Source: Chitinophaga ginsengisoli
Lineage (GTDB): Bacteria > Bacteroidota > Bacteroidia > Chitinophagales > Chitinophagaceae
Assembly: GCF_003014595.1 (NCBI RefSeq)
Contig: NZ_PYGK01000001.1
Coordinates: forward strand, 800,724-864,723
Direction of reading: 5' to 3'
DNA length: 64,000 nucleotides
The position numbers were made by a program, and so were the translations under genes. The notes below the pieces were generated by a model. It was not told the DNA's origin and did not search any database. It saw nothing but the letters and a program-made list of their open reading frames with translations. How positions within the stretch are numbered: the stretch's first letter is position 1; each line of letters begins with the position of its first letter. Positions 18,117-25,549 of the stretch are shown in pieces.

Positions 18117-18692
18117 ATGGCAATTAATTTACAGAAGGGACAAAAAATAGATATCGGACTCTCTCAGATCAGCGTAGGGCTGGGATGGAATCCAAATGAA
18201 GGGACAGGAAATGATTTTGATCTGGACGCATCGGCATTTATGATAGATGGCAATAGGTTAATCCCAACAGAAGGATTTTTTGTTTTCTATGGCAATACCA
18301 ACTCTCCTGATGGTGCATTATATCATACCGGTGATGACCCTACCGGAGGTAACAGCGCTGATGGCGATGATGAAACAATTAAGGTAGATCTGTCCAAAGT
18401 GCAGCAGGACATTAAGGAAATACTGTTTGTTGTGACCATCCACGATGCAATAGCACGTAAACAGAACTTCGGACAGGTAAGGAATTCATATATCCGTATT
18501 GTTAACGATGCCAATGGAGAGGAAATAGCCAAATATGAACTGGGGGAAGACTTCTCTGTAGAAACCGGCGTGGAGTTCGGACGTCTGTACCTGAAAGACA
18601 GCAAATGGCGTTTCGAGGCTTCCGGTATCGGTTATAAAGAAGACCTGGCTTACTTCCTGGGCAAATACTACAAAGGACAGATCATTAAATAG
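18117..18692 (+). CDS. TerD-family protein (copy 1)
   Basis: First gene of the Ter operon. The 191-residue TerD domain starts MAINLQKGQKIDIG. It shows the family's acidic calcium/metal-binding motifs: FDLDASAFM, HTGDDPTGGNSADGDDETIKVDL and the C-terminal GEDFSVETGVEFGRLYLKD. TerD proteins of known structure bind Ca2+ through these acidic loops and are linked to resistance to tellurite, oxidants, phage and colicins. Its cytoplasmic location is inferred from the lack of signal or membrane segments. It is 33 bp from the second terD. Copies 1 and 3 are closer to each other than to copy 2. Confidence 0.95.
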   Translation: MAINLQKGQKIDIGLSQISVGLGWNPNEGTGNDFDLDASAFMIDGNRLIPTEGFFVFYGNTNSPDGALYHTGDDPTGGNSADGDDETIKVDLSKVQQDIKEILFVVTIHDAIARKQNFGQVRNSYIRIVNDANGEEIAKYELGEDFSVETGVEFGRLYLKDSKWRFEASGIGYKEDLAYFLGKYYKGQIIK

Positions 18693-18725
18693 TCTATTCT
18701 ATCACACACTATTGAAATACACATT

Positions 18726-19394
18726 ATGGCAATTAACTTAGTTAAGGGACAAACCATTGACCTCCGTAAAAATGACAAGGGAGAAACCTACGATCTTTCA
18801 ACAGTAACCATTGGTCTGGGCTGGGATGTCCGTAAAAAAAGCGGTGGCTTTTTTGGCAAGCTGCTGGGTGGCAAAGAAGAGGAATTTGACCTGGATGCAA
18901 TTGCGTTCCTGCTAGATAAAAATGGTAAGGTAGCTGACCTGGGTAAGACCGTACAAACCAACGACGGTCGTAACCTGAGCCTCTATCAGGGAGATGTGAT
19001 CTTCTTCAACAGTCAGCGTCACCCTTCAGGTAATATCTGGCTGACAGGTGATAACCGCACAGGTGCCGGTGATGGTGATGATGAGCAGATCATCGTGAAG
19101 CTGGATAGCCTGGACGCGAAATATGATAAGATCCTGTTCGTAGTATCCATCTACCAGGGTCGCCAGCGTAATCAGCATTTCGGTGGTATTGAGAACGCAT
19201 TCATCCGCGCGGTAGATAATAAAGGCAAAGAAATCGTTAAATTTAATCTCTCCGGAGACGCATCATACAACAATATGTGCTCCCTGGTATTTGCAGAAGT
19301 ATACCGTAAAGACGGTACCTGGAAATTCAGAGCACTGGGCGATCCTCAACCGGCAGACAGCTTTGTTGAGATCCTCAGGAACTATGTTTATTAA
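18726..19394 (+). CDS. TerD-family protein (copy 2, with insertion)
   Basis: 222 residues, longer than its paralogues because of an insertion of about 25 residues near residue 35-55 that includes a GGFFGKLLGGKEEE loop. The rest is a normal TerD domain: MAINLVKGQTIDL start, EFDLDAIAFLLDKNGKV, LTGDNRTGAGDGDDEQIIVKL and the C-terminal beta strands. The metal-binding acids are retained. It lies 33 bp after terD1 and 25 bp before terY1. The basic, glycine-rich insertion could give a separate partner or membrane contact, which is only a suggestion. Confidence 0.94.
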   Translation: MAINLVKGQTIDLRKNDKGETYDLSTVTIGLGWDVRKKSGGFFGKLLGGKEEEFDLDAIAFLLDKNGKVADLGKTVQTNDGRNLSLYQGDVIFFNSQRHPSGNIWLTGDNRTGAGDGDDEQIIVKLDSLDAKYDKILFVVSIYQGRQRNQHFGGIENAFIRAVDNKGKEIVKFNLSGDASYNNMCSLVFAEVYRKDGTWKFRALGDPQPADSFVEILRNYVY

Positions 19395-19419
19395 TTAACC
19401 CTTTCTATTAGAGTCATTC

Positions 19420-20058
19420 ATGAGAAGATTACCGGTTTATTTAGTGTTGGATACCTCAGGCTCTATGAGCGGTGAGCCCATAGAAGCAGTAAAGAATGGT
19501 GTACAGGTACTGATCTCAACGCTGAGGCAGGACCCGTATGCACTGGAAACAGCATTCCTCAGCCTCATCACCTTTGATAGTGATGCACGCCAGCTGGTAC
19601 CGCTGACAGATCTGTCTTCTTTCCAGATGCCGGAACTGAAGGCAGCAGGAGGTACTTCACTGGGCGCTGCTTTACAGACGGTGGCAGACAGCATCAACAG
19701 GGAAGTGGCAAAATCCACCATCGATGTGAAAGGTGACTGGAAACCGCTGGTGTTCCTGATGACGGATGGTATTCCAACTGATCAGTGGCAGAGTGGATTG
19801 AATGCTTTTAAAAATAGCAAGATAGGTATTACAGTGGCCTGTGCTGCAGGTAACGGCGCCGATGTAAACCTCCTGAAACAGATCACCAATACCGTGGTAT
19901 CACTCGATACGGCAGATGCCGCTACAATCAAGGCCTTCTTCAAATGGGTGTCTGCTTCCGTAAGCACCGGCAGCCAGAAAGTGGAGAGCGGCGATAAGGA
20001 AGTAGCCGGCCTGAATGAACTGCCGCCACCTCCGCCGGAAGTGAATATCGTTGTGTAA
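19420..20058 (+). CDS. TerY-like von Willebrand factor A protein (copy 1)
   Basis: 212 residues, a stand-alone vWA domain of TerY type. The metal-ion-dependent adhesion site is complete: DTSGSMSGEPI (DxSxS) near residue 9, the Thr in GGTSLGAALQ and the Asp in LMTDGIPTDQW. The last 30 residues form a polar tail ending in a Pro-rich LPPPPPEVNIVV, shared with copy 2. TerY proteins are thought to assemble Ter complexes through metal-mediated binding. The stop is followed after one base by the HAD gene ATG. Confidence 0.94.
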   Translation: MRRLPVYLVLDTSGSMSGEPIEAVKNGVQVLISTLRQDPYALETAFLSLITFDSDARQLVPLTDLSSFQMPELKAAGGTSLGAALQTVADSINREVAKSTIDVKGDWKPLVFLMTDGIPTDQWQSGLNAFKNSKIGITVACAAGNGADVNLLKQITNTVVSLDTADAATIKAFFKWVSASVSTGSQKVESGDKEVAGLNELPPPPPEVNIVV

Positions 20059-20059
20059 C

Positions 20060-20770
20060 ATGGAAAAGACCAGACACGTATCTTTCGATCTGTGGATGAC
20101 GTTAATCCGTTCGCATCCTTCTTTTAAAACGAAGCGTGCCGCCCTGTTCCGTTCCTTCTTTTCACTGGAATCCTATGCGCCGGAAAAAGTGGAAGCTGCA
20201 TTCAGGGAAACTGATGTACTCATCAATAACATGAACGAAATAACAGGACGTAACGTGCATACATTCGAAATGTATCTGTTATGCCTGCACCTGTTGGGTA
20301 ATGATATTAAAAGTGTGCCACCGGACAAACTGGAGGAATTCTACAGTTTGTCCGAGGCACTCTTATTTGAATATCCTCCTCAACCTTTGTACGAGGACAC
20401 AAAACAGTTGTTAGCCGCTTTGCAGGCACAGGGTATTACCACAAATCTGCTGAGCAATACGGGATTTATTCAGGGACGGACTTTACGTAAACTACTGGCC
20501 GGATGGGGATGGGACACCCATTTCGCATTCCAGCTGTATTCAGATGAAACTGGGTACTCAAAACCGGATGTACAGATGTTCAGCCGCTTACTGGAAAATG
20601 CCGCTTTACTGTATACGGATATTACTCCTGCCCAGATCTGGCACCTTGGCGATAACCTGCTGGCCGATGTACAGGGGGCACAACGCATGGGTATATATGC
20701 AACGCTCACAGACATTGTTAAGAACCCATTAAATAAGTTGTTAAATGAAAGATGTTTATGCCTTACATAA
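20060..20770 (+). CDS. HAD-superfamily hydrolase-like protein of the Ter operon
   Basis: 236 residues from MEKTRHVSFDL (an upstream TTG would add three codons). Motif I is FDLWMTLI: the nucleophile position Asp10 is present, but the usual second Asp is Trp. Motif II is the Ser in LLSNTG, motif III the Lys in GYSKPDVQMF, and motif IV GDNLLADVQGAQRMGI. A helical cap lies between motifs I and II. It is probably a phosphatase or phosphotransferase acting with the adjoining PRTase on a nucleotide-like compound, as proposed for other Ter loci; substrate unknown. It overlaps the PRTase gene by 26 bp, which suggests translational coupling. Confidence 0.85.
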   Translation: MEKTRHVSFDLWMTLIRSHPSFKTKRAALFRSFFSLESYAPEKVEAAFRETDVLINNMNEITGRNVHTFEMYLLCLHLLGNDIKSVPPDKLEEFYSLSEALLFEYPPQPLYEDTKQLLAALQAQGITTNLLSNTGFIQGRTLRKLLAGWGWDTHFAFQLYSDETGYSKPDVQMFSRLLENAALLYTDITPAQIWHLGDNLLADVQGAQRMGIYATLTDIVKNPLNKLLNERCLCLT

Positions 20771-21635
20771 CATTGTAGATGATGTTCATTTCCCTTTTGA
20801 TCCTGCTGCCTATAGCCGTTTCAAATTCGGGGATGGGGCAGCTGCGGAGGCATTCGGTGCTGCACTGGCTGCAGGTTTCATTGCTACTTACGGAAACAGG
20901 TTGTCAGAGAATGATCAGCTTGTAGTGATCCCAAGCCCTTACACCAGTATTCCTACTGCTTCCTATCATATGACTGTCATGTTTACAAAAGTACTGAACA
21001 GGTACTTGTGCATGAGAGGATATAATCCTGCAGAAACTACCAAGATCCATCGTTTTAAAACATACAGTATTGATTACGGGGCGCTGGATATGGAAAGCAG
21101 AAAAGCGCTTATCATCAACGATAAATACCATCTGGATAAAGACTTCCTGTTGGGAAAGACGCTGATCTTTACAGACGATATCCGTATTACGGGCAGTCAT
21201 GAACTGATCATCCGCAACCTGCTGCAGCGGTATGAACTGGATAATACAGCTTATTTCCTCTACTATGCACAACTGCAGAATAGCAGTATTCATCCCAACA
21301 TAGAAAACAAACTGAATTACTATAATGTACATTCCCTTCAAAGCCTTGAAGCGGTGATATGTTCGCCTTCATTCAGGTTCAATACAAGAGTGGTAAAGTA
21401 TATACTCCACGCACCTTTTGCGGAGTATGAACAACTACTGATGAAACAGACGCCAGCCTTCCTCCAGGAACTGGCAGACTGCTGCATCAGCAATAATTAC
21501 TACCAGATGGAAGAGTACAGAAAGAACGCAATTTTTTTATTTGATCATCTTCAAAAAATCATACCATCATGGCAATCAATTTGCAAAAAGGAGAACGGGC
21601 CAATATTGAACTACCAAAATTCACAATTGGCTTAG
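20745..21635 (+). CDS. Phosphoribosyltransferase-like protein of the Ter operon
   Basis: 296 residues. A type I PRTase PRPP loop is visible at residues about 139-151: LIFTDDIRITGSHE, with the two acids and the Thr-Gly turn. Upstream strands include QLVVIPSPYTSIPTASY. The C-terminal half is helical and lacks a recognised domain. In a Ter setting such PRTases, together with HAD proteins, are thought to produce or modify a nucleoside-like metabolite. Its last 67 bp overlap the next terD in another frame, unusually long for a bacterial operon. The function beyond PRPP chemistry is inference. Confidence 0.82.
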   Translation: MKDVYALHNIVDDVHFPFDPAAYSRFKFGDGAAAEAFGAALAAGFIATYGNRLSENDQLVVIPSPYTSIPTASYHMTVMFTKVLNRYLCMRGYNPAETTKIHRFKTYSIDYGALDMESRKALIINDKYHLDKDFLLGKTLIFTDDIRITGSHELIIRNLLQRYELDNTAYFLYYAQLQNSSIHPNIENKLNYYNVHSLQSLEAVICSPSFRFNTRVVKYILHAPFAEYEQLLMKQTPAFLQELADCCISNNYYQMEEYRKNAIFLFDHLQKIIPSWQSICKKENGPILNYQNSQLA

Positions 21636-22123
21636 GATGGGATATCAATGAATCACATACAGGCGGCGAATGCGACCTGGATGCTTCTGTATTCCTCCTG
21701 GGAGAGAACAGAAAGATCCTGGCAGACGAGTATTTCGTGTTTTATAATAATCTTCAGTCTCCGGATGGTGCTGTGAAACATTCCGGCGATAACCGCACCG
21801 GTGCAGGCGATGGCGACGATGAGACAATCAACGTGGACCTGTCAGTTATCAATCCGGCGATAAAAGAGATCTGTGTAGTGGTAACCATCCATGAAGCAGC
21901 ACAGCGTAGACAGAACTTCGGTCAGATCCGCAATTCTTTTATCCGTATTTATGATGCGGCTAAAAATGTGGAGCTGGTAAAATTTGAGCTGGGGGAAGAT
22001 TTTTCCATCGAGACAGCTGTTGAATTTGGCCGTATCTATAAACGTGACAACCAGTGGCGTTTTGAAGCGGTAGGTCTTGGTCAGAAAGGTGGCCTGGAAG
22101 ATTTCCTGGCGAAATATGCGTAA
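21569..22123 (+). CDS. TerD-family protein (copy 3)
   Basis: 184 residues starting MAINLQKGERANIEL, closest in sequence to copy 1. Acidic metal-binding motifs are intact: ECDLDASVFLL, HSGDNRTGAGDGDDETINVDL and GEDFSIETAVEFGRIYK. Its ATG sits inside the PRTase coding sequence 67 bp before that stop. The start is supported because all three copies begin with near-identical codons (ATGGCAATTAA and variants). It is 22 bp ahead of terY2, so the terD-terY pair appears twice in the operon. Confidence 0.95.
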   Translation: MAINLQKGERANIELPKFTIGLGWDINESHTGGECDLDASVFLLGENRKILADEYFVFYNNLQSPDGAVKHSGDNRTGAGDGDDETINVDLSVINPAIKEICVVVTIHEAAQRRQNFGQIRNSFIRIYDAAKNVELVKFELGEDFSIETAVEFGRIYKRDNQWRFEAVGLGQKGGLEDFLAKYA

Positions 22124-22145
22124 TTGAATTTAACACAATACAATC

Positions 22146-22781
22146 ATGAGACGACTTCCGGTTTACCTGTTGCTTGACACCTCCGGCTCCATGAGGGGCG
22201 AACGTATAGAGGCAGTGAAAAACGGACTGCAGGTATTGGTTTCGAAATTAAGGCAGGATCCTTTTGCACTGGAATCTGTGTGGATCAGCATCATCACTTT
22301 CGACAGGGAAGTGAAACAACTCCTGCCATTGACCGCTTTAGAATCATTGCAACTACCTGAGATCACTACACCGGAATCTGGTCCCACCAACATGGGCGCT
22401 GCACTGGAACTACTTTGCAGCAAGCTGGATAATGAAGTGATCAAAGGAAATGATACTCAGAAAGGAGACTGGCGCCCACTGTTATTCCTGATGACAGATG
22501 GTAAGCCTTCCGATCTGGCGGCTTTTCGTGAGGTAGTGCCTAAGATCAAAAGTAAAAACCTGGCCGCTTTAGTAGCCTGCGCCGCTGGTGCGGAAGCGCA
22601 GGACAGCTTCCTGAAAGAACTGACAGATACTGTTGTACACCTGGATACTGCTGATAGCTCTACGCTGATGTCTTTCTTCAAATGGGTATCTGCATCCATT
22701 GGTACAGGCAACAAAAGTGTGGGCTCTACAGAAGAGATACAATTACCACCACCGCCGGCAGAAGTACATGTAATTATTTAA
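22146..22781 (+). CDS. TerY-like von Willebrand factor A protein (copy 2)
   Basis: 211 residues, a paralogue of copy 1 along the whole length, from MRRLPVYLLLDTSGSM to the Pro-rich end QLPPPPAEVHVII. The metal site is complete (DTSGSMRGERI, PTNMGAAL, FLMTDGKPSD). The similarity with copy 1, also followed or preceded by a TerD gene, points to duplication of a terD-terY unit. It probably forms metal-dependent contacts with TerD or the membrane components. Confidence 0.94.
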   Translation: MRRLPVYLLLDTSGSMRGERIEAVKNGLQVLVSKLRQDPFALESVWISIITFDREVKQLLPLTALESLQLPEITTPESGPTNMGAALELLCSKLDNEVIKGNDTQKGDWRPLLFLMTDGKPSDLAAFREVVPKIKSKNLAALVACAAGAEAQDSFLKELTDTVVHLDTADSSTLMSFFKWVSASIGTGNKSVGSTEEIQLPPPPAEVHVII

Positions 22782-22823
22782 TTGGGGTATCTGTTGATAT
22801 CCTTTTACTAAAGAACTATACCC

Positions 22824-23075
22824 ATGTTTTTCATTATTCATCTTCTTATTAACATCCTTATTGTAGGACTCTTTTTATATTCCAAGTTGCTGCCTTATGA
22901 AGATCGTTTAACCGGTCAGTATAAGCAGACCTTTAATTTCTTCAAGGGTATTTTTAAACCTGTACTGAGTCTGTTCAGCGGTATAAAACCCTTCCAGGTG
23001 GGAACAGGTCTTTCTGTTGATATGACACAGATATTGTTATTGATCATTTTGCTGGTACTTAACTATTTCTACTGA
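22824..23075 (+). CDS. Small YggT-like membrane protein
   Basis: 83 residues with two hydrophobic helices, at residues about 2-18 and 66-83, separated by an amphipathic stretch (FKGIFKPVLSLFSGIKPFQVG). The pattern Pro-Gly-rich turn, then a Gly-x-x-Asp followed by a hydrophobic helix (VGTGLSVDMTQILLLIILLVL), resembles the YggT family. It would give the Ter operon a membrane anchor besides TerC. Its TGA overlaps the ATG of the next gene (TGATG). Real coding status is supported by the tight packing, but function is unknown. Confidence 0.7.
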   Translation: MFFIIHLLINILIVGLFLYSKLLPYEDRLTGQYKQTFNFFKGIFKPVLSLFSGIKPFQVGTGLSVDMTQILLLIILLVLNYFY

Positions 23076-24133
23076 TGAGAAGACTACCTATTTATTTCCT
23101 CATAGATGTATCTGAATCTATGGTGGGAGAACAGATCCAGTTTGTGGAGGAAGGATTAGCGACGATCATTAAAGAGTTGAAATCTGATCCTTATGCGCTG
23201 GAAACGGCCTGGGTTTCTATCATCGTATTTGCCGGCCAGGCAAAGACAATAGTACCATTGCAGGAAGTGATCAGTTTTTATCCGCCAAAGTTCCCGATAG
23301 GTGCAGGTACATCTTTGAGCAATGGTCTTGGCCACCTGATGTACGAGTTGCGTAAGAATACTGTACAGACGACTGCTACACAGAAAGGTGACTGGAAGCC
23401 GATCGTATTCTTCTTCACAGACGGTACGCCAACAGATGACAGCAGTGCTGCTATCCGCGAGTGGAAGCAGAACTGGCAGCATAAGACGAACCTCGTTGCT
23501 GTTTCATTTGGTGATGAAAATAACCTGAGTGTGCTGAAGGAACTGACAGCAACAGTGCTGATGTTTAAGAATACAACGCCACAGGCATATAAAGAGTTCT
23601 TCAGGTGGATCACCGCATCGATCAAATCCAGCAGTGTAAGCGTGAGCAATAATGGCTCGGGTATGGAACTGGCGAAATTGAGTGACGGTGTGATAGAGAA
23701 AGTGGATATTGATAAACTACCTCCTGTACAGCCGGGATTTGTAGATACCAACTACGCCATCTTTGCTGCCAAATGTCAGAACACGCAAAAGCCTTACCTT
23801 ATCAAGTATAAGAAAGGATTACGTCCGGTAAATATCAGTGGCATGAATATGCAGTCGATGGGATATAGGCTCAACGGTGCATTTCCCGTGGACAATGCTT
23901 ATTTTGAATTGTCTGCTGAAGGGGGCGTTATTAACAGCAAGGTGAATACAGACGAGCTGGAAGGTTTTCCTACCTGTCCCTGCTGTGGTAACCAATACGG
24001 TTTCGCGGTATGTTCCTGTGGTAAAGTACACTGTGTAGGTCAGGAAGAAGTAAGTTCCTGTTCCTGGTGTGGCAAACAAGGCAAATATGGCTTTGGCAGC
24101 GGTAACATGGATATAAACAGAACGCAGGGATAA
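23075..24133 (+). CDS. TerY-like vWA protein with C-terminal Cys-rich (TerY-C) domain
   Basis: 352 residues. Residues 1-200 are a vWA domain with metal site DVSESMVGEQI (DxSxS retained), GTSLSNGL and FTDGTPTDD. A linker and a beta domain follow. Residues about 305-345 carry a treble-clef or ribbon-like cluster of Cys pairs (CPCCGNQYGFAVCSCG, CSWCGKQ) plus a His, likely binding two zinc ions. This is the TerY-C arrangement found beside PP2C phosphatases and kinases in Ter loci. The stop overlaps the phosphatase start (TAATG), so the two are translationally coupled. Confidence 0.92.
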   Translation: MRRLPIYFLIDVSESMVGEQIQFVEEGLATIIKELKSDPYALETAWVSIIVFAGQAKTIVPLQEVISFYPPKFPIGAGTSLSNGLGHLMYELRKNTVQTTATQKGDWKPIVFFFTDGTPTDDSSAAIREWKQNWQHKTNLVAVSFGDENNLSVLKELTATVLMFKNTTPQAYKEFFRWITASIKSSSVSVSNNGSGMELAKLSDGVIEKVDIDKLPPVQPGFVDTNYAIFAAKCQNTQKPYLIKYKKGLRPVNISGMNMQSMGYRLNGAFPVDNAYFELSAEGGVINSKVNTDELEGFPTCPCCGNQYGFAVCSCGKVHCVGQEEVSSCSWCGKQGKYGFGSGNMDINRTQG

Positions 24134-25539
24134 TGACGAAAAGAAGCTTTGTAGAAGCGTTATTACGGCATAAGCAAATGCCGGTATCAGAAAATCAGCA
24201 GGCACTGTTTGAAAAATTCGTTTCGGAAGGACAGATTGAGCGGGCAGTGCAAATGATTATAAACACACAAAATGAAATAGTGGAATCCTGGAAAGAAAGA
24301 TCACTGATTGACGATATTCTTCAGAAACAGATTATTCTGCCTAACGCAAAGGTGAATAAAGCATATAGCTTCACCTTTGATCCTGTAGGAACCGGATTAC
24401 AGGAGATGGGTGATTTTGAATGGAATATTCCGGAAGGACTGGGGCTTACATTTGATGAAAATGTCAATACCCTTTCAGGCACGCCACTACAGCCGGGCGA
24501 GTTTGTACTGACCCTGCTGTTCCGTTTGAAACACCATCCGGCGGATAAGCCATTCACTGAAAAGAAGGTATTACTTGTTATTAACCCTGATCCGAAATCA
24601 TTGTGGCAGAACCTGCCCTCTGATGAGCAGGATAAATACTGGCAACCAGACCAGGCAGCGGTAGCCCTGCCTTTTGGCGACCGTAAACTGGTGATTGCTT
24701 CCAAAAGAGGACGCAGCCACGCACATGAAGGGAAGTTCAGGGATGATAGCTTTGGATGCGATTTTAACGCTGAAAAGGGCTGGGGCATTATTGCGGTAGC
24801 TGATGGTGCGGGATCTGCGAAATATAGCCGTAAAGGGGCTGATATTGCCTGTAAAGCAGCTGTGGGCAGCTTCCAGGAACTGCTGTCCGGGGATAAGATA
24901 GCTGGCCTGGAAGAAGCGATCACTGCTTACCTGAATGATCCAAGTGAGGACAGCCAGAAGAAAGTGAGCGCTCAGTTCATTGAACAGCTGGGGAAGCTGG
25001 CATTCACCGCCCAGGGGAAGATCAAACAGGAGGCCCAGGACAACGGGGCAGATATAAAAGATTACTCAACCACGCTTATTTTTGCGCTGGTAAAGAAATA
25101 TGCAGTTGGTTATGTGATCAGTTCTTTCTGGGTAGGAGATGGAGGAATCGGCATCTACCAGGAGACCACGGGTGACGCTTTTGTCATGGGTACACCTGAT
25201 AGTGGTGAGTTTGCTGGCCAGACCCGCTTCCTGACAATGTCAGACATCTTTGCCAACGGCGCTTATGTGAACCGTATCCGCTTCAAAGTGGTACCTGACT
25301 TTACAACACTGCTGCTGATGACGGACGGTCTTACTGATCCAAAGTTCCAGACAGATGGCAATCTGCAGAAGAACGAGTACTGGCGCCAGTTGTGGCAGGA
25401 CCTTGGCGGTGCCAACGACGATAATGCCAAAGTAAACTTTGCAGGTACACCGGAAGATGTGAAAGAAAGCCTGCTCAACTGGCTGGATTTCTGGTCGCCT
25501 GGTAATCATGACGATCGTACCATAGCTATTTTATACTGA
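24133..25539 (+). CDS. PP2C-family protein phosphatase with N-terminal Ig-like domain
   Basis: 468 residues. Residues 1-65 are helical. Residues about 70-155 look like a putative Ig (He_PIG-type) domain, with the hallmark WNIPEGLGLTFDENVNTLSGTPLQPGEF. Residues about 195-468 are PP2C: RDDSFG, VADGAGSAKYSRKGA (metal-binding Asp-Gly), WVGDGGIGIY, LLMTDGLTDPKF and NHDDRTIAIL. The acidic metal ligands are present. It probably removes phosphate from Ser/Thr of a Ter component, opposing the kinase encoded next. The gene starts on the overlap with terY3 and ends 10 bp before the kinase. Confidence 0.92.
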   Translation: MTKRSFVEALLRHKQMPVSENQQALFEKFVSEGQIERAVQMIINTQNEIVESWKERSLIDDILQKQIILPNAKVNKAYSFTFDPVGTGLQEMGDFEWNIPEGLGLTFDENVNTLSGTPLQPGEFVLTLLFRLKHHPADKPFTEKKVLLVINPDPKSLWQNLPSDEQDKYWQPDQAAVALPFGDRKLVIASKRGRSHAHEGKFRDDSFGCDFNAEKGWGIIAVADGAGSAKYSRKGADIACKAAVGSFQELLSGDKIAGLEEAITAYLNDPSEDSQKKVSAQFIEQLGKLAFTAQGKIKQEAQDNGADIKDYSTTLIFALVKKYAVGYVISSFWVGDGGIGIYQETTGDAFVMGTPDSGEFAGQTRFLTMSDIFANGAYVNRIRFKVVPDFTTLLLMTDGLTDPKFQTDGNLQKNEYWRQLWQDLGGANDDNAKVNFAGTPEDVKESLLNWLDFWSPGNHDDRTIAILY

Positions 25540-25549
25540 TAAAAAATAC

